The notes under the pieces: generated by a model
What the model saw: only the letters and a program-made list of their open reading frames with translations
What the model was told of the DNA's origin: nothing
Databases searched by the model: none
Shown: positions 22,440 through 40,952 of the stretch, one piece after another
Numbering within the stretch: the first letter of the stretch is position 1
Layout: each line of letters starts with the position of its first letter
Assembly: GCF_042477335.2 (NCBI RefSeq)
Contig: NC_091247.1
Span: forward strand, 3,866,501 to 3,930,500
Length of the DNA stretch: 64,000 nt
Direction: 5' to 3'
Origin: Ovis canadensis
Taxonomy: Eukaryota; Chordata; Mammalia; Artiodactyla; Bovidae
Program-made: the position numbers and the translations under genes

Positions 22440-22878
22440 TGTTGGGGTCCTTTAATGAACCGGAACCTGGCGGTCCGGAGTCGACAATAAGAAAGTGAAA
22501 GAGAGAGAGAGAGAAATAAAGAAAGAGAGAGAGAGAGAAAGAAAGGCATGGGGACCCAAGCTCTGATGGAGCAAAGGTATTTTATTAGCAGAAATGCAGG
22601 CTTATATATCTTTAGTAAGATGATTACTCAGCTATTACACAGGATGAAATTTTATCAATAGCCACAATATGGATAGTCTAATACATACAAGGTTGCTGAT
22701 GCTGAAAAGAGTCATTGAAGGGAGTTACTGAAAGGAATCCACGCAGATACTGTTTCTCATGATCTCAGTCCTGAGAGCTGCGAGCAGCTCTACTTGTTCT
22801 TGGAATAGGAACTGATAAGGAACAGAGAGTTTTTGAGAAACAGCACATAGGAATCCTCCTGTTAAACATTCCCTGACA
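22440..22878 (-). repeat. 5' LTR of the provirus
   Basis: Bounded by TG...CA ends on the minus strand and near identical to the copy at 14176-14579. It is 439 bp, about 35 bp longer than its partner, mainly because of extra purine-rich (GA)n sequence at about 22498-22548 plus a few small indels. Carries AATAAA (minus strand). Confidence 0.9.
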
Positions 22879-23189
22879 TAACATAACATATTTCAAATGT
22901 TGGAAGAAAAAGAATTCTATATCCAGTAAACTATCCTTTAAGGATGAAAGGAAATCAAGCTGTTGCCAGATAAACAAAGTTAGGGGAGTCTATTATGAAT
23001 AGTTGTGCCTACAAGAAATTCTGAAGGGAGCCCTTTAGGCCAAATGAAAAAGCCCTCGACGGTAACTCAAAGCCATGTGAAAAAGTAAAGAACACTAGGA
23101 AAAGTAACGGATTGGTAATTCTAAAAGCCTCTATTGTTGCACTTTTGTTTGTACCTTTTTTCCCTGTGTGACTTAAAATGCAAATTCAG

Positions 23190-23365
23190 AGACTTTCATG
23201 GTGGTCCAGTGGTTAAGACTCCACGCTCGCAATGCAGGGGGTCCAGGTTTGATCCCTGGTCAGGGAGTTAGCTCCCACATGTCTCAAGGGAAGATCAAAG
23301 AATCTGAGGGCTGCAGCCAAGACCTGGCACAGCCAAAGAAACAAACATTTTTTAAAAAAGAAAGA
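23190..23365 (+). mobile_element. CHR-type SINE
   Basis: Sense copy with TGGTGGTCCAGTGGTTAAGA, GGTTTGATCCCTGGTCAGGG and the ending CACAGCCAAAGAAACAAAC. Confidence 0.85.
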
Positions 23366-23747
23366 AAATGCCTTGAGACAAATGAAAACAAGAGCAAAGC
23401 ATAACAAAACTTACCGGATACAGAAAAAGTAGTGCAAAGAGGGAATTTTACAGCTTTCCACACCCACATTAAAAAATAAGTCTTCAAATCAGTAACCTGA
23501 CTATACACTTAAAGAATTAGAAAAAGAGCAAACGAAACTCCAAGCTAACTGAAGGAAGAAGACGATAAAATGTCAGTGGAGAGAAACAAAACGGAACATA
23601 GGAAAATAGAGAAAAGTCAGCAAAACCAAACCTTGATTCTTTGGGGAAAAAATTGACAAAATCGGCATTCAACTTACTAAAATCTGAAATGAAAGTGGGA
23701 ATATCATCACTGACTTTACAGAAATAAGGGTTATAAGAGAATACTAG

Positions 23748-24100
23748 GACTTGCCTGGCAGTCCAGTGGTTAAGAATCTGCCTGCCAATGCCGGGGACAT
23801 AGGTTCGATCCTCGGTCCAGGAAGATCCCACATGCCGCGGGGCAACTTAAGTTTTTGTGCTCCACCACTGCTGAGCCTGAGCTCCAGAGCACACAAGCTG
23901 CAACTTCAGAGCCCACGTGCTGCAACTGCTGAAGCCAGGTGTGCCTAGAGCCTGTGTTTAGCAACAAGAGAAGACACCGCAATGAGAAACCCACGCACCA
24001 CAGCTGGAGAGTAGCCCCTGCTCTCTGCAACTAGAGAGAGCCCACGTGCAGCAACAGAAGACCCAGCACAGCCAAAAATAATCAATAAATCTTTAAAGAA
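23748..24100 (+). mobile_element. CHR-type SINE, long form
   Basis: Begins GACTTGCCTGGCAGTCCAGT and ends CAGCCAAAAATAATCAATAA, with the repeated GCAAC/AGCCC body. Inserted in L1 ORF2-like sequence. Confidence 0.85.
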
Positions 24101-24477
24101 GAAAGACTTGAAAAAAGAATACCACGCACAATTGTATGCCAACAATATGCGTGGGAATATTATTCAGTGTAAAAAGGAATGGAGTTGTGACTCATGCTAC
24201 AACATGGACGGGCCTTGAAAACACAGGTTCCACTTGTAAGAAACATCTGGAATAAGCAAATTGATTGGAACAGAAACGAGAATAGATTACCAAGGGTGGG
24301 GGCGGAGGGAAGATGGAGAGTTAATTCTTAATGAGTATAAAGTTTCTGTTTGGGGTGATGGTTGCTCAACAGTGTGAGTGGAATTAATGGCACTGAATCA
24401 TCCTTTTAAAAATATAATATTGATTTATTATCTAATTAATATTTCAATAAATGTTTATAAAATTAGCATTTTATGTT

Positions 24478-24683
24478 GTGAAAGTGAAGTCGTTCAGTCG
24501 TGTCCGACTCTTTGCGACCCCATGGACTGTAGCCTACAGGCTCCTCCATCCATGGGATTTTCCAGGAACAAATACTGGAGTGGGTTGCCGTTTCCTTCTC
24601 CAGGAGATCTTCCCAACCCAGGGACTGAACCCGGGTCTCCCACATTGTAGGCAGACGCTTTACCGTCTGAGCCACCAGGGAAG
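24478..24683 (-). mobile_element. Bov-tA-type SINE
   Basis: Antisense copy with GTCGTGTCCGACTCTTTGCG and GCTTTACCGTCTGAGCCACC. Lies just beyond the 3' side of the tRNA-Glu-like sequence. Confidence 0.88.
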
Positions 24684-24698
24684 TCACAAAACCATATC

Positions 24699-24769
24699 TT
24701 CCCTGACTGGGAATCGAACCTGGGCCACAGTGGTGAAAGTGACGAATCCTAGCCCCTAGACCACCAGGA
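24699..24769 (-). tRNA. tRNA-Glu (TTC)-like sequence, probable pseudogene, 5' end broken by BovB
   Basis: On the minus strand it has the D-arm GGTGGTCTAGGGGCTAGGA, anticodon loop with TTC, and the T-arm GGTTCGATTC. It ends GTCAGGGAA, followed by TTTT at 24688-24691, a possible Pol III terminator. Two T-stem pairs are lost through CG-to-CA changes, the anticodon stem is weakened and the acceptor stem starts poorly, so a working tRNA is unlikely. There is no 3' CCA, so it is not a copy of mature tRNA. The BovB element begins right at its 5' end, and the first 12 bases are repeated at 28478-28489. Confidence 0.75.
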
Positions 24770-27700
24770 CGTGGGGTAGCTCCTCCTGGCCGTTCCTGCA
24801 CCATCACAGCTCCCTTCGGGCATGGGGTCCTCCCAGCTTCTGCCCCTGACCTCGGATGTGGGGTAGCTCCACTTGGCTGCAGCGGCCTGGAGGAGCTACC
24901 CTGCGTCTGAGGTCAGGGGTGGCAGCCAAGAGTGCCAGGCTGCAACAGCACAGGAGCAGCCAAGAGGAGCTACCCCCAACCCGAGGTCAGGGCCAGCAGC
25001 TGGGAGGAGCTACCCTCTGCCCGAGGCCAGCATCGGTGGCCAGGAGGAGCTACCCCACGTCCAAGGAGTGGTGGCTGCACAGGCGCAGGAGGGCCTAGAG
25101 GAGCTATCCCACGTTCAAGGTCAGAAGGGGCGGTGGTGAGGAGATACCCCTCGTCCAAGGTAAGGAGCAGTGGGTGTGCTTTGCTGGAGCAGCCTGGAGC
25201 AGCTGTGAAAAGATACCCCACGTCCAAGGTAAGAGAAACCCAAGTAAGATGGTAGGCGTTGCAAGAGGGCATCAGAGGGCAGACACACTGAAACCATACT
25301 CACAGAAAACTAGTCAATCTAATCACACTAGGACCACAGCCTTGTCTAACTCAATGAAACCAAGCCATGCCCACGGGGCAACCCAAGATGGGAGGGTCAT
25401 AAAGGGAATGGCAAGCCACTTCAGTATTCTTGCCTTGAGAACCCCATGAACAGTATGAAAAGGCAAAATGATGGGATTCTGAAAGAGGAACTCTCCACGT
25501 CAGTAGGTGCCCAATATACTACTGGAGATCAGTAGAGAAATAACTCCAGAAAGAATGAAGGGATGGAGCCAAAGCAAAAACAATACCCAGCTGTGGATGT
25601 GACTGATGATAGAAGCAAGGTCCGATGCTGTAAAGAGCAATATTGCATAGGATCCTGGAATGTCAGGTCCATGAATCAAGGCAAACTGGAAGTGGTCAAA
25701 CAGGAGATGGCAAGAGTGAATGTTGACATTCTAGGAATCAGCGAACTAAAAGGACTGGGATGGGTGAATTTAACTCAGATGACCATTATATGTACTACTG
25801 TGGGCAGGAATCCCTCAGAAGAAATGGAGTAGCCATCATGGTAAACAAAAGAGTCTGAAATGCAGTACTTGGATGCAATCTCAGAAACGACAGAATGATC
25901 TCTGTTTGTCTCCTAAGGCAAACCATTCAATATCACGGTAATCCAAGTCTATGCCCCAACCAGTAATGCTGAAGAAGCTGAAGTTGAACGGTTCTATGAA
26001 GACCTACAAGACCTTTTAGAACTAACACCCAAAAAAGATGTCTTTTTCATGATAGGGGACTGGAATGCAAAAGTAGGAAGTCAGGAAAACGCCTGGAGTA
26101 ACAGGCAAATTTGGCCTTGGAACGCAGAATGAAGCAGGGCAAAGACTAATAGAGTTTTGCCAAGAAAATGCACTGGTCATAGCAAACACCCTCTTCTAAC
26201 AACACAAAAGAAGACTCTACACATGAACTTCACCACATGGTCAACACTGAAATCAGATTGATTATATTCTTTGCAGCCAAAGATGGAGAAGCTCTATACA
26301 GTCAGCAGAAGCAAGACCAGGAGCTAACTGTGGCTCAGACTATGAACTCCTTATTGCCAAATTCAGACTTAAATTGAAGAAAGTAGGGGAAACCACTAGA
26401 CCATTCAGGTATGATCTAAATCAAATCCCTTATGATTCTACAGTGGAAGTGAGAAATAGATTTAAGGGCCTAGATCTGATAGATAGAGTGCCTGATGGAC
26501 TATGGACTGAGGTTCGTGACATTGTACAGGAGACAGGGATCAAGACCATCCCCACGGAAAAGAAATGCAAAAAAGCAAAATGGCTATCTGGGGAGGCCTT
26601 ACAAATAGCTGTGAAAAGAAGAGAGGCAAAAAGCAAAGGAGAAAAAGAAGATATAAGCATCTGAATGCAGAGTTCCAAAGAATAGCAAGAAGAGATAAGA
26701 AACACTTCCTCAGCAATCAATGCAAAGAAACAGAGGAAAAGAACAGAATGGGAAAGACTAGAGATCTCCTCAAGAAAATTAGAGATACCAAAGGAACATT
26801 TCATGCAAAGATGGGCTCAATAAAGGACAGAAATGGTATAGACCTAACAGAAGCAGAAGATATTAAGAAGAGGTGGCAAGAATACACAGAAGAATTGTAC
26901 AAAAAGATCTTCATGACCCAGAAAATCATGATGGTGTGATCACTCATCTAGAGCCAGACATCCTGGAATGTGAAGTCAAGTGGGCCTTAGAAAGCATCAC
27001 TATGAACAAGGCTAGTGGAGGTGATGGCATTCCAGTTGAGCTGTTTCAAATCCTGAAAGATGATGCTGTGAAAGTGCTGCACTCAATATGCCAGCAAATT
27101 TGGAAAACTCAACAGTGGCCACAGGACTGGAAAAGGTCCGTTTTCATTCCAATCCCAAAGAAAGGCAATGCCAAAGAATGTTCAAACTACCGCCCAATTG
27201 CACTCATCTCACATGCTATTAAAGTAATACTCAAAATTCTCCAAGCCAGGCTTCAGCAATATGTGAACTGTGAACTTTCTGATGTTCAAGCTGGTTTTAG
27301 AAAAGGCAGAGGAACCAGAGATAAAATTGCCAACATCCACTGGATCATGGAAAAAGCAAGAGTTCCAGAAAAACATCTATTTCTGCTTTATTGACTATGC
27401 CAAAGCATTTGACTGTATGGATCACAATAAACTGTGGAAAATTCTTCAAGAAATGGGAATACCAGACCACCTGACCTGCCTCTTGAGAAACCTATATGCA
27501 GATCAGGAAGCAACAGTTAGAACTGGACATGGAACAACAGACTGGTTCCAAATAGGAAAAGGAGTGTATCAAGGCTGTATCTTGTTACCCTGCTTATTTA
27601 ACTTATATGCAAAGTATATCATGAGAAACGCTGGACTGGAAGAAACACAAGCTGGAATCAAGATTGCTGGGAGAAATTTCAAGAAACTCAGATATGCAGA

Positions 27701-28477
27701 TGACACCACCCTTACGGTGGAAAGTGAAGGCGAACTAAAAAGCCTCTTGATGAAAGTGAAAGAAGAGAGTCAAAAAGTTGGCTTAAAGCTCAACTTTCAG
27801 AAAACGAAGATCATGGCATCCGGTCCCATCACTTTATGGGAAATAGATGGGGAAACAGTGGAAACAGCGTCAGACTTTATTTTTTGAGGTTCCAAAATCA
27901 CTGCAGTTGGTGATTGCAGCCATGAAGTTAAAAGACGCTTACTCCTTGGAAGGAAAGATATGACCAACCTAGACAGCATATTAAAAAGCAGAGACATTAC
28001 TTTGCCAGCAAAGGTCCGTCTAGTCAAGGCTAAGGTTTTTCCACTGGTCATGTATGGATGTGAGAGTTGGACTGTGAAGAAAGCTGAGCGCCGAAGAATT
28101 GATGCTTTTGAACTGTGGTGTTGGAGAAGACTCTTGAGAGTCCCTTGGACTGCAAGGAGACCCAACCAGTCCATTCTAAAGGAGATCAGTCCTGGGTGTT
28201 CTTTGAAAGGAATGATGCTAAAGCTAAAACTCCAGTACTTTGGCCACCTCATGCAAAGAGTTGACTCATTGGAAAAGACCCTGATGCTAGGAGGGATTGG
28301 GGGCAGGAGGAAAAGGGGCGGACAGAGGATGAGATGCCTGGATGGCATCACTGACTTGATGCACGTGAGTCTGAGTGAACTCTGGGAGTTGGTGATGGAC
28401 AGGGAGGCCTGGCATGCTGCGATTCATGGGGTTGCAAAGAGTCAGACACAACTAAGAGACTGAACTGAACTGAACTG
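24770..28477 (+). mobile_element. BovB (RTE) LINE, near full length, defective
   Basis: GC-rich 5' region of tandem GGAGCTACCCCACG-type units (24770-25230), apurinic endonuclease part (about 25640-26370), reverse transcriptase (about 26950-27900), and the 3' end with the CTGAACTGAACTGAACTG tail. It is flanked by a 12-bp direct repeat, AGACCACCAGGA, at 24758-24769 and 28478-28489. The first about 100 bases are inverted relative to the rest. The ORF is split by several frameshifts and stops. RTE elements supply machinery used by Bov-tA/Bov-A SINEs; this copy cannot. Confidence 0.92.
26950..27900 (+). pseudogene. BovB reverse transcriptase remnant
   Basis: Contains [44 protein letters not shown] and RYADDTTL, the ordered RT blocks of RTE elements including the catalytic YADD. 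A shift at about 27360 splits the frame. This is retroelement sequence, not a host gene. Confidence 0.9.
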
Positions 28478-28637
28478 AGACCACCAGGAGACCATTTTAT
28501 ATTATATGTATCCCAATTTAAAAATAGAAAACTTCCTCAAAAGCTGCTCTTCTACAGCTTTTGAGGAAGACAGAACATTTTATGCTTATCTCATTGGAGT
28601 TTCTTTTGACCACCAGTACCACTTGTTGATAGGTGTA

Positions 28638-28775
28638 GACGGTTGGATGGCATCACTGACTCAATGGACATGAGTTTGGGCAAGCTCTGGGAGATGGTGA
28701 AGGACAGGGAAGCCTGGCGTGCTGCAGTCCATGGGGTTACAAAGAGGCAGACAAGACTTAGTGACTGAACCAGAA
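28638..28775 (+). mobile_element. BovB-derived 3' fragment
   Basis: Carries GATGGCATCACTGACTCAAT and GCAGTCCATGGGGTTACAAA, the BovB 3' end, with no RT part. Confidence 0.8.
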
Positions 28776-29124
28776 CAATGGAAACCACTTGTAGATTTCA
28801 AGGTCAAAGTCTGGAATTCCATCAGCACTAAGTGGGGAGAAATTGTAAACATCAAAAAGGGAGAGGAAGCGGGCCAGGGGGGCGATTATCAGCTAGGGAA
28901 TATGGACAGGGGGAGATCTGCACTCACCCAATTCTGGGGCCCCATGATTGACCCTTGACCTGGAATCCCTGTCTCTCACCTCGGAATTCCTTTTCCTGCT
29001 CACTTCACACCTGGGGCAAGTATTTATGATGCAGCTCTTAGAGCCACAGCTGGACCTTATTCCTTAAGCATTTTGTCTCCTTGTGAGTTGGGATTTCCAG
29101 CAACTCTAGGGTTTCTGCAACTCA

Positions 29125-29237
29125 AAAAATTTTTTATTTATTTTTAATTGAAGGATAGTTGCTTTGCAATATTGCTTTGATTTCTGCCATACATCACCAT
29201 GAATTAACCATAGGTGTGCGTATGTCCTCTGCGACTC
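29125..29237 (-). mobile_element. L1_BT 3' UTR fragment
   Basis: Reverse complement of the ruminant L1 3' end: GAAGGATAGTTGCTTTGCAA and CTGCCATACATCACCATGAA, read antisense. Confidence 0.7.
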
Positions 29238-30474
29238 TTCAGACAATTGTTTTCACCTAGGATCTCGCTAGGAGGCCACGTGCCTCTCCATGTCAGGCAC
29301 GTGGGGGCCACTCATCAAGGCTGTCATCTGACAAATCCCAGGTGAGCACCGGTTCTCAAGGATAATGGGGCTCATTCCTGCCAGTGAAGGACCCCTGCGC
29401 TGCCCTTCTCTGGCTGAGACAGAGTCAGAGATCGTGTAGTTCAGAGGTCCACCGTCTCGCACAATCACCAGTTTACAAATGCTATCGTGTTGATACCAAC
29501 TTTATCCTGAAGGGTAGTTGGATTGAAGCCCTTCGAGCTGCAGCCCCTAGGATGGCTGCTTTCTTTGTCCAAGTCTATGTTGTGGTTATGTCATGGGGAG
29601 ATGGGAGGCTTGACCCTTTTCTGTGGGGAAGACTGAAAGATGAGGCATAGGGGGCAGGGGATGCCCCCAAGACTGCCAACACACAGGCATGCTCGGGAAC
29701 AGCCTTGCCCATGAAATATCGAAGCACCACGTCTCATCAGGGTGGTGCACAGGCTCTGACCGGAGCTCCCCCGCGTGTCCCCTCCAGGCTTCACCCTAAT
29801 AGGAGCTAAAGGGTCGTCTCTTGGCCCAGCAGGGAGACTCCAGGACCCTGGACTGGCCTCTAGCCTGCACCTCGGTAGGTATTTTCTGCTTCACGGCCTG
29901 GAGAAGGCCTGGAGAAGGCCTGGAAGGCAAGAGCACGATGAATTACAAGGTGTCCCCACGGCTGCAGGCGTGTCACCCAGACACACGGCCAGGCTCGCTC
30001 CTGCCTGGCCATGTCTGCGCAGTGCGGGGCCTGAGCACACATCCTGCCGTGGCCCAGCCCTCTGGGGACGTGAGTTCCTGCACAACAGGCACAGCTGAGC
30101 TGTCCCCTAGCGAGGGAGGGAAGTGCCACGTCGCGGGAGCCTGACGAGGCTCCTGAGAACAGACCCCGCAGGTACAAACACTTCGTTTGTGGCAGAGGGC
30201 AGGTAGATGGCATCCTTGGCTCCATCGGCCGAGAGTAGGGACGGGCCCCAGGAGAGCCCATGCTGGGGGCATCTCAGTCTTTCATACCTGAGAGCCCTGG
30301 ACTGACCAGGAAGCCCAGTGCAGACAAGGTGGTCACAGGCCAGGCTGGTGTGGCCCCTGCTCCTCGGGGGGCCAGGTTTGCCCCTTGTTCAGCTCTGCTG
30401 CCTGGGGCCACAGGACTCACAGCCCAGGCTCAGCCCGCCGTCTGTGGCTGGCGAGTGTTGAGGCGGTCTGAGCG

Positions 30475-30720
30475 CAGGTTGGAAAAGAATTTCCCGACAC
30501 AGAGCATTTCCGAAGGGAGTGGATTTATTAAGAACGAGGAGCAGAGATCAAGTGGGCACAGTGAGTGCAGTGACCTCCTGACAGATCAGGGAAGAGTCGA
30601 CAGCTTTCCTGAGTTAATAGCCAATTCTTAGAGCCTCAAGACAAAATTCCTGCCGGAAGGTTGGCATTAGGTGATTGGTTCCGGCGCTAAAGGGCTCTCA
30701 CCGGAGAGGGCATCTTTGCC
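30475..30720. repeat. Possible LTR fragment
   Basis: GGAAAAGAATTTCCCGACAC followed by GTGGATTTATTAAGAACGAG resembles ruminant ERV LTR starts read antisense, with a possible poly(A) signal complement. No partner LTR or target duplication is seen. Tentative. Confidence 0.3.
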
Positions 30721-31604
30721 TAAGGGGGAGCCAGGAAGAAGCTTGTTAGCTCAGTCGGCTTCAGAGCTGATCTTGGTCCTGGGCTCCGCTTCTGTGGCCT
30801 CGATGCAAGGTGTCGCACCTGTGGTCTCGGGGGCAGAACTCACCAGGGAAGGAGCCTGGGGCTGGCAGCTGGTCCTGCTGCCCCACGCACCCGCCCAGGA
30901 CCCTAGACCCGCTGGCCCCTCACCCCCACCCCACAGTGACCACAGAATGGTCGAGGGGAGGGGAGAGAGGGAGCCCCCGGCCTTGTTACGAGCACTGGCT
31001 TTGGAGTCTCTGGGTGTGACTCTTGCTCTGATGTCCTCGGGCACGTACCCAGGCTGGATTCCCAGCGGCAGGGACGGCACTGACCCTGCCCTCTGCCTCT
31101 CACGCCCTCACGGGGCACAGCCCCACGTGCGCTCCTCTTGCAACCTTTGCTCCTGTCCTTCCAGTGCGATGCTCTGTCCTCGTGGGCGTGGAGCCGCCTG
31201 GAGGCAGAATCCGATTCTCTCCCCCAGACTGTAGTTAGAACAGAGGACCTGGGCGTGGCTGGGCTCCCGGGGTCCAGAGGCGGCCACCCCCTGCAGAACC
31301 TAGTTTTTCTCTTGGCTGCGGCCCTGCCCACCCTCGGTAGCAGAGCCCAGCACCTGGGAGACGACGGCCTTTCATGGGAGCGGTCCACACCTGAGTCCCA
31401 GTCCTAGCCTGACACTTCACTTCTATGGACCTGTTTCCTCCTCTTTAAAGAGGATGGTCCTGTTGGCTTCCTGGGCTTGAGGGCTGACGGATGGAGGGAA
31501 ACACCTTGGGCCGGGCGCCTGGGGCTCGTGATAACTGAAGACCCCTTTTTCCTCCAGCTGGGTCTTGGGAGCAAAAAGAGACCCCAGAGAGAGATGGTTG
31601 AGGC

Positions 31605-31610
31605 TTTATT
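31605..31610 (-). terminator. CEL polyadenylation signal (AATAAA)
   Basis: Minus-strand AATAAA lies 65 bases after the stop, giving a very short 3' UTR (about 31588-31674), typical of CEL. Confidence 0.85.
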
Positions 31611-31674
31611 CAGGAGGCACTTGGGAGGGAAGGTGGGTCCTGGGGTCTCCTGTGGCCCCTGGAGGCCAAGGACA

Positions 31675-40857
<9,183 letters not shown>

Positions 40858-40900
40858 GGTGTGCGGCTGCCTCTGTGACACCTGCCCTCGGGGCCTGCAG

Positions 40901-40909
40901 GTATTTATG
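40901..40909 (-). promoter_or_regulatory. CEL TATA box
   Basis: Minus-strand CATAAATAC lies 44-52 bases upstream of the ATG, which puts the start site at about 40875-40880 and the 5' UTR at about 20 bases. Pancreatic enzyme genes usually have such a box. Confidence 0.75.
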
Positions 40910-40930
40910 GGGCTGGAGCCAGCCCAGAGC

Positions 40931-40952
40931 CACCTGCGGAGGGACCCTTCCC
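40931..40952. promoter_or_regulatory. Possible PTF1-like bipartite element upstream of CEL
   Basis: CACCTG at 40931-40936 and TTCCC at 40948-40952 lie about 25-45 bp upstream of the TATA box, resembling the E-box plus TC-box pair bound by PTF1 in acinar genes. The spacing is only roughly right. Confidence 0.35.

Larger units (their letters stand above)
14176..22878 (-). mobile_element. Betaretrovirus-like (class II) endogenous provirus, defective
   Basis: A minus-strand provirus with LTR-PBS-gag-dUTPase/pro-pol-env-PPT-LTR order. The class is shown by a dUTPase domain joined to protease, two Cys-His knuckles in gag, and the WAYIPNPP motif near the env start. All genes are broken by stops and frameshifts. 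Most of pol (reverse transcriptase, RNase H and the start of integrase) is missing or replaced, and SINE and BovB insertions sit at 16821, 18114, 18358, 19143 and 21078. It inserted into an old L1. The flanking hexamers (TGAAAT and TAACAT) match at only four of six positions, so the target duplication is decayed or altered. It cannot code for a working virus. Confidence 0.9.
11640..24410 (+). mobile_element. Old L1 element(s), sense strand, heavily interrupted
   Basis: Pieces of a mammalian L1 lie in order along the plus strand: 5' UTR-like sequence (about 11640-12055), ORF1-like segments (12907-13061, 13406-13478, 13584-13665, 13795-14175, 22879-23185), ORF2-like segments (about 23400-23745) and a 3' UTR-like segment (about 24120-24410). 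The gaps are filled by a BovB copy, CHR SINEs, a BovB splinter, a possible processed pseudogene and a provirus. The order is consistent with one ancient L1 with large internal losses, but two separate L1 copies cannot be excluded. Confidence 0.65.
28776..31587. other. Intergenic sequence downstream of CEL
   Basis: Apart from the L1_BT fragment (29125-29237), MIR-like bits near 30985-31070 and 31405-31450, and a possible LTR fragment at about 30475-30720, I see no recognisable gene, CEL-like exon, RNA or named repeat here. Open stretches occur but show no family match. Confidence 0.6.

Noticed and set aside
14176-22878. Replication-competent provirus
   Set aside because: All genes carry stops or frameshifts, and most of reverse transcriptase and all of RNase H are missing.
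24699-24769. Functional tRNA-Glu gene
   Set aside because: Two lost T-stem pairs, weakened anticodon stem, poor acceptor stem and a LINE at the 5' end argue for a pseudogene.
26873-28463. Reverse transcriptase-like host genes
   Set aside because: These are BovB LINE fragments with target duplications and the BovB tail. Frames are broken.
28776-31587. CEL pseudogene (human CELP equivalent)
   Set aside because: No stretch resembling any CEL exon was found on either strand in this interval.
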